Below, in pieces: positions 10,323 to 19,807 of a stretch of DNA of 64,000 bases; positions within the stretch are counted from its first letter, which is position 1; every line of letters begins with the position of its first letter. Below the pieces are notes generated by a model, which saw only the letters and a list, made by a program, of their open reading frames with translations, searched no databases and was not told the DNA's origin. The position numbers and the translations under genes were made by a program. This DNA comes from Coleofasciculaceae cyanobacterium (GTDB lineage Bacteria > Cyanobacteriota > Cyanobacteriia > Cyanobacteriales > Xenococcaceae): the NCBI GenBank assembly GCA_036703275.1, contig DATNPK010000018.1, positions 1 to 64,000 on the forward strand, given 5' to 3'.

Positions 10323-11321
10323 TTAATTTTGTTTGGAGGTAAACAAAGCAAATCGTTCAACAAAAGAAATTACGGCAAACACCGCTAGAACAATTACTAC
10401 TGCGACGATATAGAGAAACCGCTGCATCAGAGAATACTTAAGCGCACTGGCATCTGATACATCAAATAACCCTAATAAACCAATCCAGCTAAATTCCATC
10501 AGTCCTAAATTAGCAGGAGTAAAGCTTAACAACATTGCCAACTGCACGATAGGAGTTACAAAAACTACAGCCGACAGCTTAATTTTTAAGCCGCCTGCGA
10601 TCGCAATGAAAATTCCGCGAATAATCCAGACTATATAACGGACTACCGAAATCCAATAGAGATAAAGGGTAAATTTTTTGCCCAGAATAGAATCATTACC
10701 TGTAGCTATTTCTGCTTGAGCTGCTTTATTTTTTCCTGCCTTTAATTGTTTAACCCAAGTCAAAACTTTAATCAACCAAGATATCAAACTGCGATGCCAT
10801 TTGTCGATCACAAAGTGGGTCAAAATAATCGTCGCAATCCAAATAAAAACTGCTACTGATAAAGAAATATAGCTAAACACATATAAAATCGCAGCTGGAA
10901 ATAATAATAAAGGGATTAAAAAGTTAAAAAATTGGTCATAAATAACTGAAAGAAAGCCTTTAGAAATAGAACTGATTTTATGTACTCGTAAAGCTAAATT
11001 TTGCACTATGACCATGCCTACATACTGAGGCATAAACTGCATGGTCAAAGAACCTAGAGTAGTATAAAAAAAATAAAATTTTACTGGCTGTTGGTTATCT
11101 GGAGTTAGCTTTTGAGTAACTAAACCCCATTTATAAGCCGTTAAAAAAGTATGGACAATTAGAGTTGTAATTGCCAATCCGGCATACAGCGGATTCAGGC
11201 TATAGAAGCTAGCTACAATTTGCTCAAGATCAACCTCAGTAAAGCGCAGGATTAACCAGACCAAGAAAAATCCTAAAGCCAGGGATAAAATACTAGATAT
11301 AACGTTTTTTTTAGTTAACAT
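10323..11321 (-). CDS. Lysylphosphatidylglycerol-synthase-TM (UPF0104) flippase-like protein
   Basis: A 332-residue membrane protein with about eight helices. It has the family pattern of an N-terminal helix pair, a central LTMQFMPQYVGMVIVQNLAL block and the C-terminal TPANLGLMEFSWIGLLGLF block that is the most conserved element of the MprF-flippase/AglD family. Members move or modify lipid-linked molecules across the inner membrane. It is in the middle of the leftward glycan operon between a sulfotransferase and the GT-C-like paralogs, so a lipid-linked sugar is the likely substrate; that is inference from context. The start overlaps an AT-rich repeat containing ATTTAACATTGAG. Confidence 0.75.
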   Translation of the reverse strand: MLTKKNVISSILSLALGFFLVWLILRFTEVDLEQIVASFYSLNPLYAGLAITTLIVHTFLTAYKWGLVTQKLTPDNQQPVKFYFFYTTLGSLTMQFMPQYVGMVIVQNLALRVHKISSISKGFLSVIYDQFFNFLIPLLLFPAAILYVFSYISLSVAVFIWIATIILTHFVIDKWHRSLISWLIKVLTWVKQLKAGKNKAAQAEIATGNDSILGKKFTLYLYWISVVRYIVWIIRGIFIAIAGGLKIKLSAVVFVTPIVQLAMLLSFTPANLGLMEFSWIGLLGLFDVSDASALKYSLMQRFLYIVAVVIVLAVFAVISFVERFALFTSKQN

Positions 11322-11356
11322 TTAACATTGAGAATTAAGCATTTAACATTGAGCAT
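11318..11356. repeat. Low-complexity CATTGAGCATTAA repeat
   Basis: Alternating CATTTAACATTGAGAATT and CATTTAACATTGAGCATT units. Similar TCAATGTTCAATGCTCAATG strings occur at 33778-33811 and 19775-19807, apparently a family of AT-rich intergenic micro-repeats. Confidence 0.5.
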
Positions 11357-11471
11357 TAAACTTGAAAAAAATTGTATTAGCTCTTGACTTTTGATGTTAT
11401 ACCCTTGTGGCTTGTCCCCGAATGGGGATACTCTTGACTCGAGCGCACCCATTAATTATCAATGCCAAATA

Positions 11472-12401
11472 TCAATTCAACGTATCGTACCCCCATTTTG
11501 TCACTAAGTCTATGTCAAGCAATTCTGATATTTTAATAACCTCGGGCTTATATTGCTGCATCAGTTGCATTTTGATTTGTTCGGGCATTTTGGCTTTCGG
11601 GGCTTGATACCAAAGCAATTTTTCGACAATTTTATCCCGCACAAAATCATTAAATTCTTGAGAAACTAGGTTTTTAGAGATGCTTTTCACCATGGGATTA
11701 TTAATTAAGTTATTAATCGCTTTAAACTTAACTTCTTTGTTAACATTTACCGCTTCGTATTCTGGCGTAAAGTTCGATACTCCTAAAAACTCTAGTATTT
11801 CTCGAAAGACACGTTCATTTTCGGACTGAAACTCTTCAAAGATTACAACTTTAATCTGATTATTACTAAAGCGATCGCGATACCGCTTTACCTGCTGATA
11901 ATATTGCACCCGCTGAGAATAGTAAACATAGCTAGGGCTAGTTACCCTAGGACTCAGAAATTTTTCTTGGTGGCGTTCTTTTTCTAAGTCCAAAGCCGTT
12001 AAAAAATCTGGTTCGTTCTCTTCGGTAAATTTAACGTAGTGACTATGAAGCGAATAGAGAAACTTAGCCGGTTCACGCAAAATAATAATAATTTTGCCAT
12101 CAGGATTGAAATTATGGATTTTTTCCGCTGTTACCTGAGAATAGAGATAATTAGTCGAGGATTCTCCTGCAATTTTGACATTTTTGGCTTTGCTAAAAAG
12201 CTGTAAATAAGCTGACTCATTTCTAAAGTCAAAAAAACGTTGTCTACCATAAGCGCGATCGCTCTCTAAATGAAAATCAGAACAAAAGAAGTGTGGCTCT
12301 TTGATGCTCGACATATATATTTCAGGATGTTGTCCCAAAAATTGGTGTAGAGCTGTTGTTCCAGATTTGGGCTGCCCGACAATAAATAAATTAGGCTTCA
12401 T
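11472..12401 (-). CDS. PAPS-dependent sulfotransferase
   Basis: 309 residues of the Sulfotransfer_1/3 type. The 5'-phosphosulfate loop is seen at residues 6-16 (IVGQPKSGTTA) and the 3'-phosphate motif in IIILREPAKFLYSLHSHY (about residues 105-122). It transfers a sulfuryl group from PAPS to a hydroxyl, here probably on a sugar of the surface glycan, because both flanking gene sets are glycosyltransferases and membrane glycan proteins on the same strand. Cytoplasmic, no signal peptide. Sulfated exopolysaccharides are well known in cyanobacteria. The exact acceptor cannot be read from the sequence. Confidence 0.85.
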   Translation of the reverse strand: MKPNLFIVGQPKSGTTALHQFLGQHPEIYMSSIKEPHFFCSDFHLESDRAYGRQRFFDFRNESAYLQLFSKAKNVKIAGESSTNYLYSQVTAEKIHNFNPDGKIIIILREPAKFLYSLHSHYVKFTEENEPDFLTALDLEKERHQEKFLSPRVTSPSYVYYSQRVQYYQQVKRYRDRFSNNQIKVVIFEEFQSENERVFREILEFLGVSNFTPEYEAVNVNKEVKFKAINNLINNPMVKSISKNLVSQEFNDFVRDKIVEKLLWYQAPKAKMPEQIKMQLMQQYKPEVIKISELLDIDLVTKWGYDTLN

Positions 12402-12429
12402 AAAGATTACAATTGATGAGTAATTAGAC

Positions 12430-13374
12430 TTATGCCTGCGTCTGTAATTTTGCTTTTAAGCGAGCAGCTACGCGCTCTTGAATTCGAGAATCCTGCAAGT
12501 ATCTACGCCAACCCATTGGTCCTAGCAGCATAAAGTTGGCAGCTAGCTTGAACAAGTTAGTCGATTCACCATGAACCATTGCTGCCAGGGTAGTATTAAC
12601 TTCCGTCGAGAATAAAGCCACCTTAGTAACTTCTTTATTGGATTTTGGCGGCAGATGACGATTGACCACCGAGCGCATTTGCTGGCGAAATTCTTCCACA
12701 CTAGAGCTTCGGCGGATAGTTTGCGAGTCTCCATGTACCCTAAATGCTGACAAAGGATTAGCAATATAGCAGGTATCACCCGCCGCAGCTAATTTAAGCC
12801 AGAAGTCCCAGTCGGCGGTATACCACAGTTCATTGTTTAATCCGCCCACCTCAAGAGCTAATTTTCGCTTAAACACAGGTGCGGGAATGGCAATAAAGTT
12901 TTGCACCAATAGTTTCTCCATCATCCCCTCGGCAGAAATTATTTTCTTTCTAGTTGGCAAAGGACATCCCCATAAACCCAGAGGTTTGCTTTGCTCATCA
13001 ATAAATACGGAGTCGTGGAGATATAAAACAGCTTGGGGGTAAGCAGCGATCGCTTTTTTAAGTTTGTCTAACCGTCCTTCTAGCCACAGATCATCCTGAT
13101 GTAGAAAACAGGTATAGATTCCACTAGCTTCTGAGAGGGCATGATTGGTATTAGCAACCCAGTTACCCTGTCTGGCTTTAGTAATTAATTTAATATTCAG
13201 CAGCTTTCGATATTTCTCGACAATTGTTAGAGTATTATCTGTTGAGCCGTCATCAATTACGACACATTCAATTTCTCGGTCTTGTTGCAGAGCGATCGAA
13301 TCAAGGGCTGCTGCTAAATACTTGCTGCCGTTGTAAGTAGGAATAATAACTGATAACCAAGGCGGTTTAATCAT
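12430..13374 (-). CDS. Family 2 glycosyltransferase
   Basis: 314 residues with a GT-A fold: LSVIIPTYNGSKYLAAALDS at the N-terminus, VVIDDGSTDNT, then the DxD-type QDD (LHQDDLW, near residue 95). It transfers a sugar from a nucleotide-sugar donor, retaining no membrane domain. Its start overlaps the stop of the upstream gene by four bases (ATGA, 13371-13374), so the two are translationally coupled. The C-terminal half is helical and without known motifs. Donor and acceptor are unknown; the operon suggests a sulfated surface glycan. Confidence 0.85.
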   Translation of the reverse strand: MIKPPWLSVIIPTYNGSKYLAAALDSIALQQDREIECVVIDDGSTDNTLTIVEKYRKLLNIKLITKARQGNWVANTNHALSEASGIYTCFLHQDDLWLEGRLDKLKKAIAAYPQAVLYLHDSVFIDEQSKPLGLWGCPLPTRKKIISAEGMMEKLLVQNFIAIPAPVFKRKLALEVGGLNNELWYTADWDFWLKLAAAGDTCYIANPLSAFRVHGDSQTIRRSSSVEEFRQQMRSVVNRHLPPKSNKEVTKVALFSTEVNTTLAAMVHGESTNLFKLAANFMLLGPMGWRRYLQDSRIQERVAARLKAKLQTQA

Positions 13375-14558
13375 CGTTTTAAGCCCAAAATACTCAAAAA
13401 GAAACTAGAGAAAATTGTTTGAATACCTAAAGCTAAACAAGTAACTCCAGGAATGACAATCGGCATTGTTTCCGTAGGATTAAGAGAACCAAAGTCATGT
13501 TGTCCCCAAATATCAAAGGCATAAACTGACGCTGCTAGACCCATAACCACTAGTATACTTCCAGCAATCAAGCCTGTTTCTAGATTGAGATAATCAAACA
13601 GTCGATTCAAGCGTCTGTCCTCTGGTAAAAATCCTTCGCTAATGCCAAATACCTTGGTAAACAGGGCGAACAGGACAATTTGGAAACCAATAGTCATCGC
13701 CGTAGAAGAGTAAAGTAAACTATGTACTTTAGGACTTGGTAATAAAGACAAAGTTGCTAACAAGCCAGCCAAAATTAAAAAGATACCAGGATAGAAAAAC
13801 AGCCAGCGAGGACTATACATTAACAAGAAACGCAGGTGTCTCCAACCATCACGCCAGGTATTAAGATGAGGAGGGCGACTACGACCATCGGGAGAGAGAA
13901 TTGTCGGTACTTCTGTAATTTGCATTTTATGGAGAGTGGCTTTGACGACCATCTCGCTGGCAAATTCCATTCCCGTAGTTTGCAAATCTAAATTAGAAAT
14001 TGCATCTTTACGAAAACCTCTTAATCCACAGTGAAAATCATTACAAGGACTACCAAATAAAAGTTTGCCAATACCAGTTAGCACAGGATTGCCTAGATAT
14101 CTGTGTAAAAAAGGCATTGCTCCAGATTCAATTCCGCCTTGGAAGCGATTTCCCATGACCAAATCGTAACCGTTACGTAGCTTTTTAATAAAAGGATTTA
14201 GGCTGCTAAAGTCGTAACTGTCATCAGCATCGCCCATGATGATATATTTGCCTCTAGCTGCTGCAATACCACCTTTGAGCGCACTACCATAACCTTTAGC
14301 AGGAATATCAATTACTCTGGCATTGAGCCTTCTAGCGATTTCTTGAGAACCGTCATTACTACCGTTGTCGGCAATAATTACTTCTCCAGCAAGATCGTTT
14401 TCAGCGATGAACCACTGAGCTTTTCTAATGCAGGTTTCTAATGTTTCCGCCTCATTTAAACAGGGCATGATAATCGAAACTTCGAGCGCATTTGTTTGCT
14501 CTACACGCTCTATGTGCCTGTTTACTGGTGTCTCTCTAGTTCTTATATTGCCCAACAT
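13371..14558 (-). CDS. DPM1-like family 2 glycosyltransferase with membrane tail
   Basis: 395 residues. Residues about 25-260 are a GT2 domain (EVSIIMPCLNEAETLETCIR, VIIADNGSNDGS, and MGDADDSYDF as the metal site); the remainder holds four membrane helices. This layout is found in dolichol- or undecaprenyl-phosphate hexosyltransferases, which make the lipid-linked sugar that GT-C enzymes use. That fits the three GT-C-like proteins later in the same operon: this enzyme could make the polyprenyl-phosphate sugar, the flippase-like protein turn it over, and the GT-C-like proteins use it. First gene of the leftward operon. Confidence 0.85.
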   Translation of the reverse strand: MLGNIRTRETPVNRHIERVEQTNALEVSIIMPCLNEAETLETCIRKAQWFIAENDLAGEVIIADNGSNDGSQEIARRLNARVIDIPAKGYGSALKGGIAAARGKYIIMGDADDSYDFSSLNPFIKKLRNGYDLVMGNRFQGGIESGAMPFLHRYLGNPVLTGIGKLLFGSPCNDFHCGLRGFRKDAISNLDLQTTGMEFASEMVVKATLHKMQITEVPTILSPDGRSRPPHLNTWRDGWRHLRFLLMYSPRWLFFYPGIFLILAGLLATLSLLPSPKVHSLLYSSTAMTIGFQIVLFALFTKVFGISEGFLPEDRRLNRLFDYLNLETGLIAGSILVVMGLAASVYAFDIWGQHDFGSLNPTETMPIVIPGVTCLALGIQTIFSSFFLSILGLKR

Positions 14559-15260
14559 AATTAATCCTCTTTTGGTAATTAGACAAAGGTCTTAGACCTG
14601 GTTTTTTGGTTTTTTGCTTGCAGATGTTTCTGGCTTTAAGGCGCTTGAATTAATAGCTAAACTAAAAAAAATAAAATATAAGATAACTAATAACTTACTT
14701 TAGGAAATCAAGCTTAATGCCCATTGCTTAAACTGTTACTCAGCAAGGTTTTAGCAAAATGCGCTTATTTTTTAGCAATTTAACTGTTTTTTACGGATAA
14801 ATAAAAGCAATTAACATAATCGAGTTTTTTACATTTGTTTTTGGTTTAGCTGTGGCTAGAAATACAATTGACTAATATTTTGAGGATACTTTTTAATGGG
14901 CGTAATCTATGAAGCGAATCAATGAATGATTAAATTCAAGGTAATAATTAAGCTTCTATTAAAAAAGTAGCTAATTAGTGTAAAAGTCTGGTGAACGAAG
15001 CTGAACTACTGGGTCGACGATTTTCAGGATTCACCCTAGCTATAGAGAATATTTGACAATAAAAGCAGCTAAAGATTGGCAACAAGGCTATGATATTAAA
15101 GGATCGAGACTAACCTTTGCTATCAAAAGTGTTAGTAAGTATTCCTAATTGAAAGATAAACGGCAGTTTATTGAAGGGAAAACCGCTCTAAAATATTGTT
15201 AAAGATTACGATTACACAATCGGAACTACCCTGACAATTTCTTTCTGGCCTGTACTGGTG
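14559..15260. other. 700-base intergenic region
   Basis: Separates the divergent glycan operon and UPF0182 gene, so it should hold both promoters. An open stretch at about 15005-15148 on the plus strand (containing AAKDWQQGYDIKGSRL and ending at TAA 15146) has no start codon or recognisable family; it may be a gene relic. No hairpins or RNA genes were recognised. Confidence 0.5.
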
Positions 15261-17993
15261 ATGCAACCTAAGCAAAAAGCAATAATATCTCTCTTCATAG
15301 TAGTGATCGCAGGGTTGACATTGATTTCAGCAGTAGTTCATCTGTTAACCGAATCTTGGTGGTTTGAGGCAGTAGGCTTTGCTCCTGTTTTTTGGCAACG
15401 TATTAGTTGGCAGGTGGCTATTTGGCTGGTCACATTTGTCGTCTTTGTAGCTTTTTTGGGCTTTAATTATTGGCTGGCATTGCGTCTGACGGGCGATCGC
15501 GCTTTTCGGTTTCTCGAATCTAGCGAACTAGAGCCATACACTAAAAGATTTGCCAATTATATTGCTGCTGTTATAGTTTTCATAGTTTCTCTGAGCGTTG
15601 CTAATCTGAGTGCTGCATCCTGGGAATTATTGCCTCAATTTCTGAACGCGACTGAATTTAAACGCCTCGATCCGATCTATAAAAAAGATCTGAGCTTTTA
15701 TCTATTTCGTCTACCCTTGCTAGATAATCTGGAAAACTGGTGGCTGACGCTGTTGATTGCAGGATTGGTTCTGGCTGTACTGGTTTACATTTTCAAAGGA
15801 ATCATCCGCTTTGATTGGCGATGGAAAAATTTAGTGGTGGAACAACAATGGCAAAAACTAGTTACCAAGCCGATTAAAGTTCATTTGAGTTTATTGCTAG
15901 CTGCGATCGCTATAGATATTGCTGTCGATTTTTGGCTCGAACGCTACGAACTACTCTATTCTTCTAAAGGAGTAGTCTGGGGGGCAGACTATACCGATAC
16001 TCATGCTCGTCTGTTTGCTTTTTGGGTCATGATTGTCGCTTCGGTGCTGTTAGGAATCTGGCTAATAACTGCTACCTGGTCAAATAGTCTACTGCGTCCC
16101 GTCTACGGTATTGGGGTATATGCTCTAATCTTAGTAGTAGTTAATGGTACTTATCCTGAGTTGCAGCAGCGTTTCGTGGTTGAACCCAATGAATTAGCCA
16201 AGGAGATCCCCTATATTAAGCATAATATTGAGTTTACACGACAAGCTTACGACCTGGCAAAGATCAATACTCAAGATTACCAACTTGCTCCATCAGGTAG
16301 CTCTAATGCCAATATTCTGTCAGAAAATCAAGGCACGATCGACAATATTCGTCTTTGGGACTACCGCCCTCTGTTAACTACTTATCGGCAGCTACAAGAA
16401 ATCCGCTTTTACTATAGATTCAATGACGTTGATGTTGACCGATATACCTTTGACGGTAATTATCGTCAGGTAATGCTTTCCCCTAGAGAATTTAATTATA
16501 GTCAAGTACCATCTTCGGCTCGAACTTGGGTTAATCAAAGACTCAAATACACTCACGGCTATGGTCTGGTTATGAGTCCTGTCAACGAGGTAACTGAGGA
16601 TGGTTTACCCGTGTTGTTTGTCAAAAATATTCCCCCTGTTTCGCAAACCGAATTAGAGATCGAAGAAGCAGGAATCTATTACGGTGAGTTAACCAATGAC
16701 TACATCTATACGGGCATGGATACTTTTGAATTTGACTATCCCCGTGGTGATGAAAATGCTTTTGTTAAATACGATGGTTTGGGTGGTGTTCCTCTAGGTA
16801 ACTGGTGGCGTAGATTAGTCTATGCCTATGAACAGGGTAGTCTCAAGATTTTAATTTCCAACTACTTTACCCCAAATTCGCGGATCCACTACTATCGGCA
16901 AATTACCGAACGAGTGCATCATGTTGCTCCTTTTCTCCAGTATGACAACGATCCTTACATGGTGGTTGTGGATGGCAGATTGAAGTGGATTATTGATACT
17001 TATACAACGAGCGATCGCTATCCCTATTCCGAAGCAGTGGCTCATGACCAAAAAACCGAATTAATTACTGATAAAAATATTAATTACGTCCGTAACCCTG
17101 TGAAAGTTGTCGTCGATGCAAAGGATGGCACGATGCAATTTTATCTAATAAATGAAGACGAACCCATCATAGCTACCTACCGTAAAATATTTCCTAATTT
17201 ATTTAAAAGTAGAGACACCATTCCTCCAGAAATAGAGGCTCATTTTCGCTATCCTCAAGATTTATTTGAAATTCAAGCCAAAATGTACCTAAGCTATCAT
17301 ATGGAAGATCCCCAGGTATTTTATAACCGTGAAGATGACTGGCGATTTGCTACCGAACTTTATGCTGGTCAACAACAGCAGGTTGAACCTGATTATTTAA
17401 TCATGAAATTACCAGGGGAAACAGAAGAGGAATTTGTCTTAATTTTGACCTTTACTCCCGTAAATCGAGACAATATGATTGCCTGGATGGCTGCTCGTTC
17501 TGATGGTGACAATTACGGTAAACTGCGACTATACGAATTTCCCAAACAAGAGCTTATCTATGGTCCGTTTCAAATCGAAGCGAGAATTGACCAAGCACCT
17601 GAAATTGCCGAACAAATAACCCTGTGGAGTCAAATAGGCTCGAGAGTAATTAGAGGAGACATTTTAGTTATTCCTATTGATGGGTCAATACTTTATGTCC
17701 AACCGCTTTATCTGCGCGCCGAAAAGGGGGAATTACCCGAACTGACTCGTATTATCGTGGCATATGATAAGGAAATTGTGATGACTCCTACTTTAGAGCA
17801 ATCTTTAGCTGCGGTATTCGAGCAAATTCCCCCTGGATTGACTGACTCTAATATTCCAGCCACTACAAATAATCAATCTGAATCGGCTTTAGAAATTTAT
17901 CAGCAAGCACAAGAAGCCTTGCAACAGGGCAACTGGGTTGAATACGGACGCTATCAGCAGCAATTACAAGATATTTTACGAGAATTGGATTAA
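15261..17993 (+). CDS. UPF0182 family membrane protein
   Basis: 910 residues from ATG 15261 (a GTG directly before it is also in frame). Seven N-terminal membrane helices (residues about 5-300) are followed by a large extracytoplasmic domain with the family blocks WDYRPLLTTYRQLQEIRFYY, FDVDRY-like segments, and NWWRRLVYAYEQG. The tail (QQAQEALQQGNWVEYGRYQQ) is the short helical end typical of this family. UPF0182 proteins are widespread in cyanobacteria and actinobacteria with no established function. Length is normal. It appears monocistronic. Confidence 0.85.
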   Translation: MQPKQKAIISLFIVVIAGLTLISAVVHLLTESWWFEAVGFAPVFWQRISWQVAIWLVTFVVFVAFLGFNYWLALRLTGDRAFRFLESSELEPYTKRFANYIAAVIVFIVSLSVANLSAASWELLPQFLNATEFKRLDPIYKKDLSFYLFRLPLLDNLENWWLTLLIAGLVLAVLVYIFKGIIRFDWRWKNLVVEQQWQKLVTKPIKVHLSLLLAAIAIDIAVDFWLERYELLYSSKGVVWGADYTDTHARLFAFWVMIVASVLLGIWLITATWSNSLLRPVYGIGVYALILVVVNGTYPELQQRFVVEPNELAKEIPYIKHNIEFTRQAYDLAKINTQDYQLAPSGSSNANILSENQGTIDNIRLWDYRPLLTTYRQLQEIRFYYRFNDVDVDRYTFDGNYRQVMLSPREFNYSQVPSSARTWVNQRLKYTHGYGLVMSPVNEVTEDGLPVLFVKNIPPVSQTELEIEEAGIYYGELTNDYIYTGMDTFEFDYPRGDENAFVKYDGLGGVPLGNWWRRLVYAYEQGSLKILISNYFTPNSRIHYYRQITERVHHVAPFLQYDNDPYMVVVDGRLKWIIDTYTTSDRYPYSEAVAHDQKTELITDKNINYVRNPVKVVVDAKDGTMQFYLINEDEPIIATYRKIFPNLFKSRDTIPPEIEAHFRYPQDLFEIQAKMYLSYHMEDPQVFYNREDDWRFATELYAGQQQQVEPDYLIMKLPGETEEEFVLILTFTPVNRDNMIAWMAARSDGDNYGKLRLYEFPKQELIYGPFQIEARIDQAPEIAEQITLWSQIGSRVIRGDILVIPIDGSILYVQPLYLRAEKGELPELTRIIVAYDKEIVMTPTLEQSLAAVFEQIPPGLTDSNIPATTNNQSESALEIYQQAQEALQQGNWVEYGRYQQQLQDILRELD

Positions 17994-18015
17994 CAGCCAA
18001 TAGTTTACTTAAAAA

Positions 18016-18070
18016 TGCGATGCCTTCGGCTAGCCCTAAAGGATTAGAAGTTCGCGTCCTTCGCAATCGC
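18016..18070. repeat. CCCTAAAGGATTAG-type dispersed repeat
   Basis: GCCTTCGGCTAGCCCTAAAG, then GATTAGAAGTTCGCGTCCTTCGCAATCGCG. It begins about 20 bases after the UPF0182 stop and belongs to the same family as 2855-2890 and 61259-61350. Confidence 0.6.
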
Positions 18071-18140
18071 GCTCAATATAAAAACCCACAACCAAGAAAA
18101 AAGATACAGCTCGATCTAAATAAAAAATATAAAGCTCAAG

Positions 18141-18668
18141 GTTCGTGACGATTTTTACTTAACCAGCGTTTATTCCAATGACAAAGATGGTTATTTAGAA
18201 CATCTTAATGATCGAAGTATTTCCAATGCAATTCCATTACTACCTTACCCTTATACGGAATCTGCTGCTGATTGGTGGATAAAACGTCGACTCAGATTTT
18301 TGAGTGAGAATAAAAAGGAGATATCTTTCGCGCTTCGTAATCCTCAAGGTTATTTAATTGGTTCAGTTGGTGTAGATGATTTCAAAATAGGAACAACACA
18401 TCGAGTCGAAGTTGGATACTGGCTAGCGAAAGCCTATCAAGATCAAGGATTAATCAATGATGCTTTAAGCGTTTTTATCCAGTACGCATTTAATAATCTT
18501 GAGGTAACTCGTCTTACCGCTCATACTCTCGATTTCAATGTAGCGTCGGCAAAGATTTTAGAAAAAAACCGATTTAAGTTAGAAGGATGTTTAAGACAAC
18601 ATACAAGAACTCGAAACGGTATATTTGATACTTTTGTTTGGGGATTACTTAAGAGTGAGCAAGCGTAG
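18141..18668 (+). pseudogene. RimJ/RimL-type GNAT acetyltransferase without a normal start
   Basis: The acetyltransferase reading frame is open from 18120 (after TAA at 18117) to TAG at 18666-18668. Homology-like N-terminal sequence begins near 18141 (VRDDFYLTSVYSNDKDGYLE) and continues without break through LIGSVGVDDF and VEVGYWLAKAYQDQGL, the latter being the acetyl-CoA loop of RimJ/L proteins. There is no ATG, GTG or TTG in frame before TTG at 18300, which would delete the first third of the fold. The codon at 18129 is ATA, one base from ATG. So either the start has mutated, or ATA/another codon is used. Family members acetylate N-termini or small molecules. About 220 noncoding bases follow. 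Confidence 0.7.
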
Positions 18669-18888
18669 TTTAAAGCTATTGTAATAAAGTTTTGGCAAAG
18701 GCGATCGCAAAATTATCGCTCGAGTAAAAATAGAAACCGAACTCACCTTCATTTGATTGCAACAAGTATTGTGTGTGTAACTCAATCAAAGACAATATAG
18801 CGGTAACCAGCAACTTAATTGTCTAGTTTGTCGTCTGCTTATCTATCAAATCTCGATCGCACTCAAATAGATTGTTAGGCATTTAACT

Positions 18889-19740
18889 ATGTTTCAGCGA
18901 TTTTCTAGCTTTTCTTACCGTTACTACCGCCGTTTTTTGTACGGTTTAATTACTTTTATAGTCACTATTAGTATTAGTCTGGTCAATGTTCAACCCAGCT
19001 ATGGCGTTCCCTGGCTTGAGTTAATGATTCGAGGCATTGAAATAGTTCAAATTTCCAATATTTCCAATGCTCAAGAGATGGAGTTAGGTAAAGCTATCAA
19101 TCAGGAATTAATTAGTTCTGGTCGTGCCAGAATTTATCGCAATCAATCAATTAACAGCTATGTCGATCAGATCGGTCAGCGACTGGCAAAAACTAGCGAG
19201 CGTCCCAATATTCGTTATACTTTTCAAATAGTTGATGATGCCAGCATTAATGCTTTTGCTACGATGGGAGGATATGTCTACGTCAATAAAGGCTTAATTG
19301 CAGCAGCAGATAACGAAGCAGAATTAGCCAGTGTGATTGGACATGAGATTGGTCATATTGCGGGTCGTCACGGCGTTGAGCAAATGCGCGATCGCGCTCT
19401 TTCTCAAGGATTACTTTCCGCAGCTGGTTTAAACCGTAGCAACGCGGTTAAAATTGGTGTAGAGTTGGCTGTTAGCCGCCCTAACGGTCGCTCCGATGAG
19501 CTGGAAGCCGATCGCTTTGGACTAGAAAATATGACACGGGCAAATTATTCTCCTGCGGGAATTCTAGGCTTTATGCAGAAGTTACTCAGCAAAGGTGGCT
19601 CTGCGCCTAGTTTTCTAAGTACTCATCCCGCAACCTCAGATCGCATCAAAATCTTGCAGCAGCAAATTGACCCCCAAACTGCAAACGCTGGAAATGGTTT
19701 AGACAACCAAGCCTATAAAAGTCGCATTCGTTCTCTGTAA
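18889..19740 (+). CDS. M48-family zinc metalloprotease
   Basis: 283 residues. A membrane/signal segment at about residues 17-36 with a likely cleavage after SYG places it in the periplasm or anchored to the membrane. The zinc site is complete: HEIGH at residues 152-156 and the third ligand in ELEAD (204-208). It resembles the short BepA/YfgC-like or Oma1-like M48 proteases without the TPR tail. Such enzymes degrade misfolded envelope proteins. It stands alone on the plus strand with about 40 bases to the KDPG aldolase gene. Confidence 0.85.
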   Translation: MFQRFSSFSYRYYRRFLYGLITFIVTISISLVNVQPSYGVPWLELMIRGIEIVQISNISNAQEMELGKAINQELISSGRARIYRNQSINSYVDQIGQRLAKTSERPNIRYTFQIVDDASINAFATMGGYVYVNKGLIAAADNEAELASVIGHEIGHIAGRHGVEQMRDRALSQGLLSAAGLNRSNAVKIGVELAVSRPNGRSDELEADRFGLENMTRANYSPAGILGFMQKLLSKGGSAPSFLSTHPATSDRIKILQQQIDPQTANAGNGLDNQAYKSRIRSL

Positions 19741-19774
19741 ATATCCTATTGCCGACAAGTAATCTACGGTCGAT

Positions 19775-19807
19775 TAATGCTAAATGCTAAATGCTCAATG
19801 CCCAATA
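19775..19807. repeat. ATGCTAAATGCTCAATGCCC micro-repeat at a gene start
   Basis: TAATGCTAAATGCTAAATGC followed by TCAATGCCC; supplies the candidate ATG of the aldolase gene. Related to AT-rich repeats at 11318 and 33778. Confidence 0.45.

Noticed and set aside
15005-15148. Open stretch upstream of UPF0182 as a gene
   Set aside because: No start codon, only 47 codons, no family match seen; left as possible relic.
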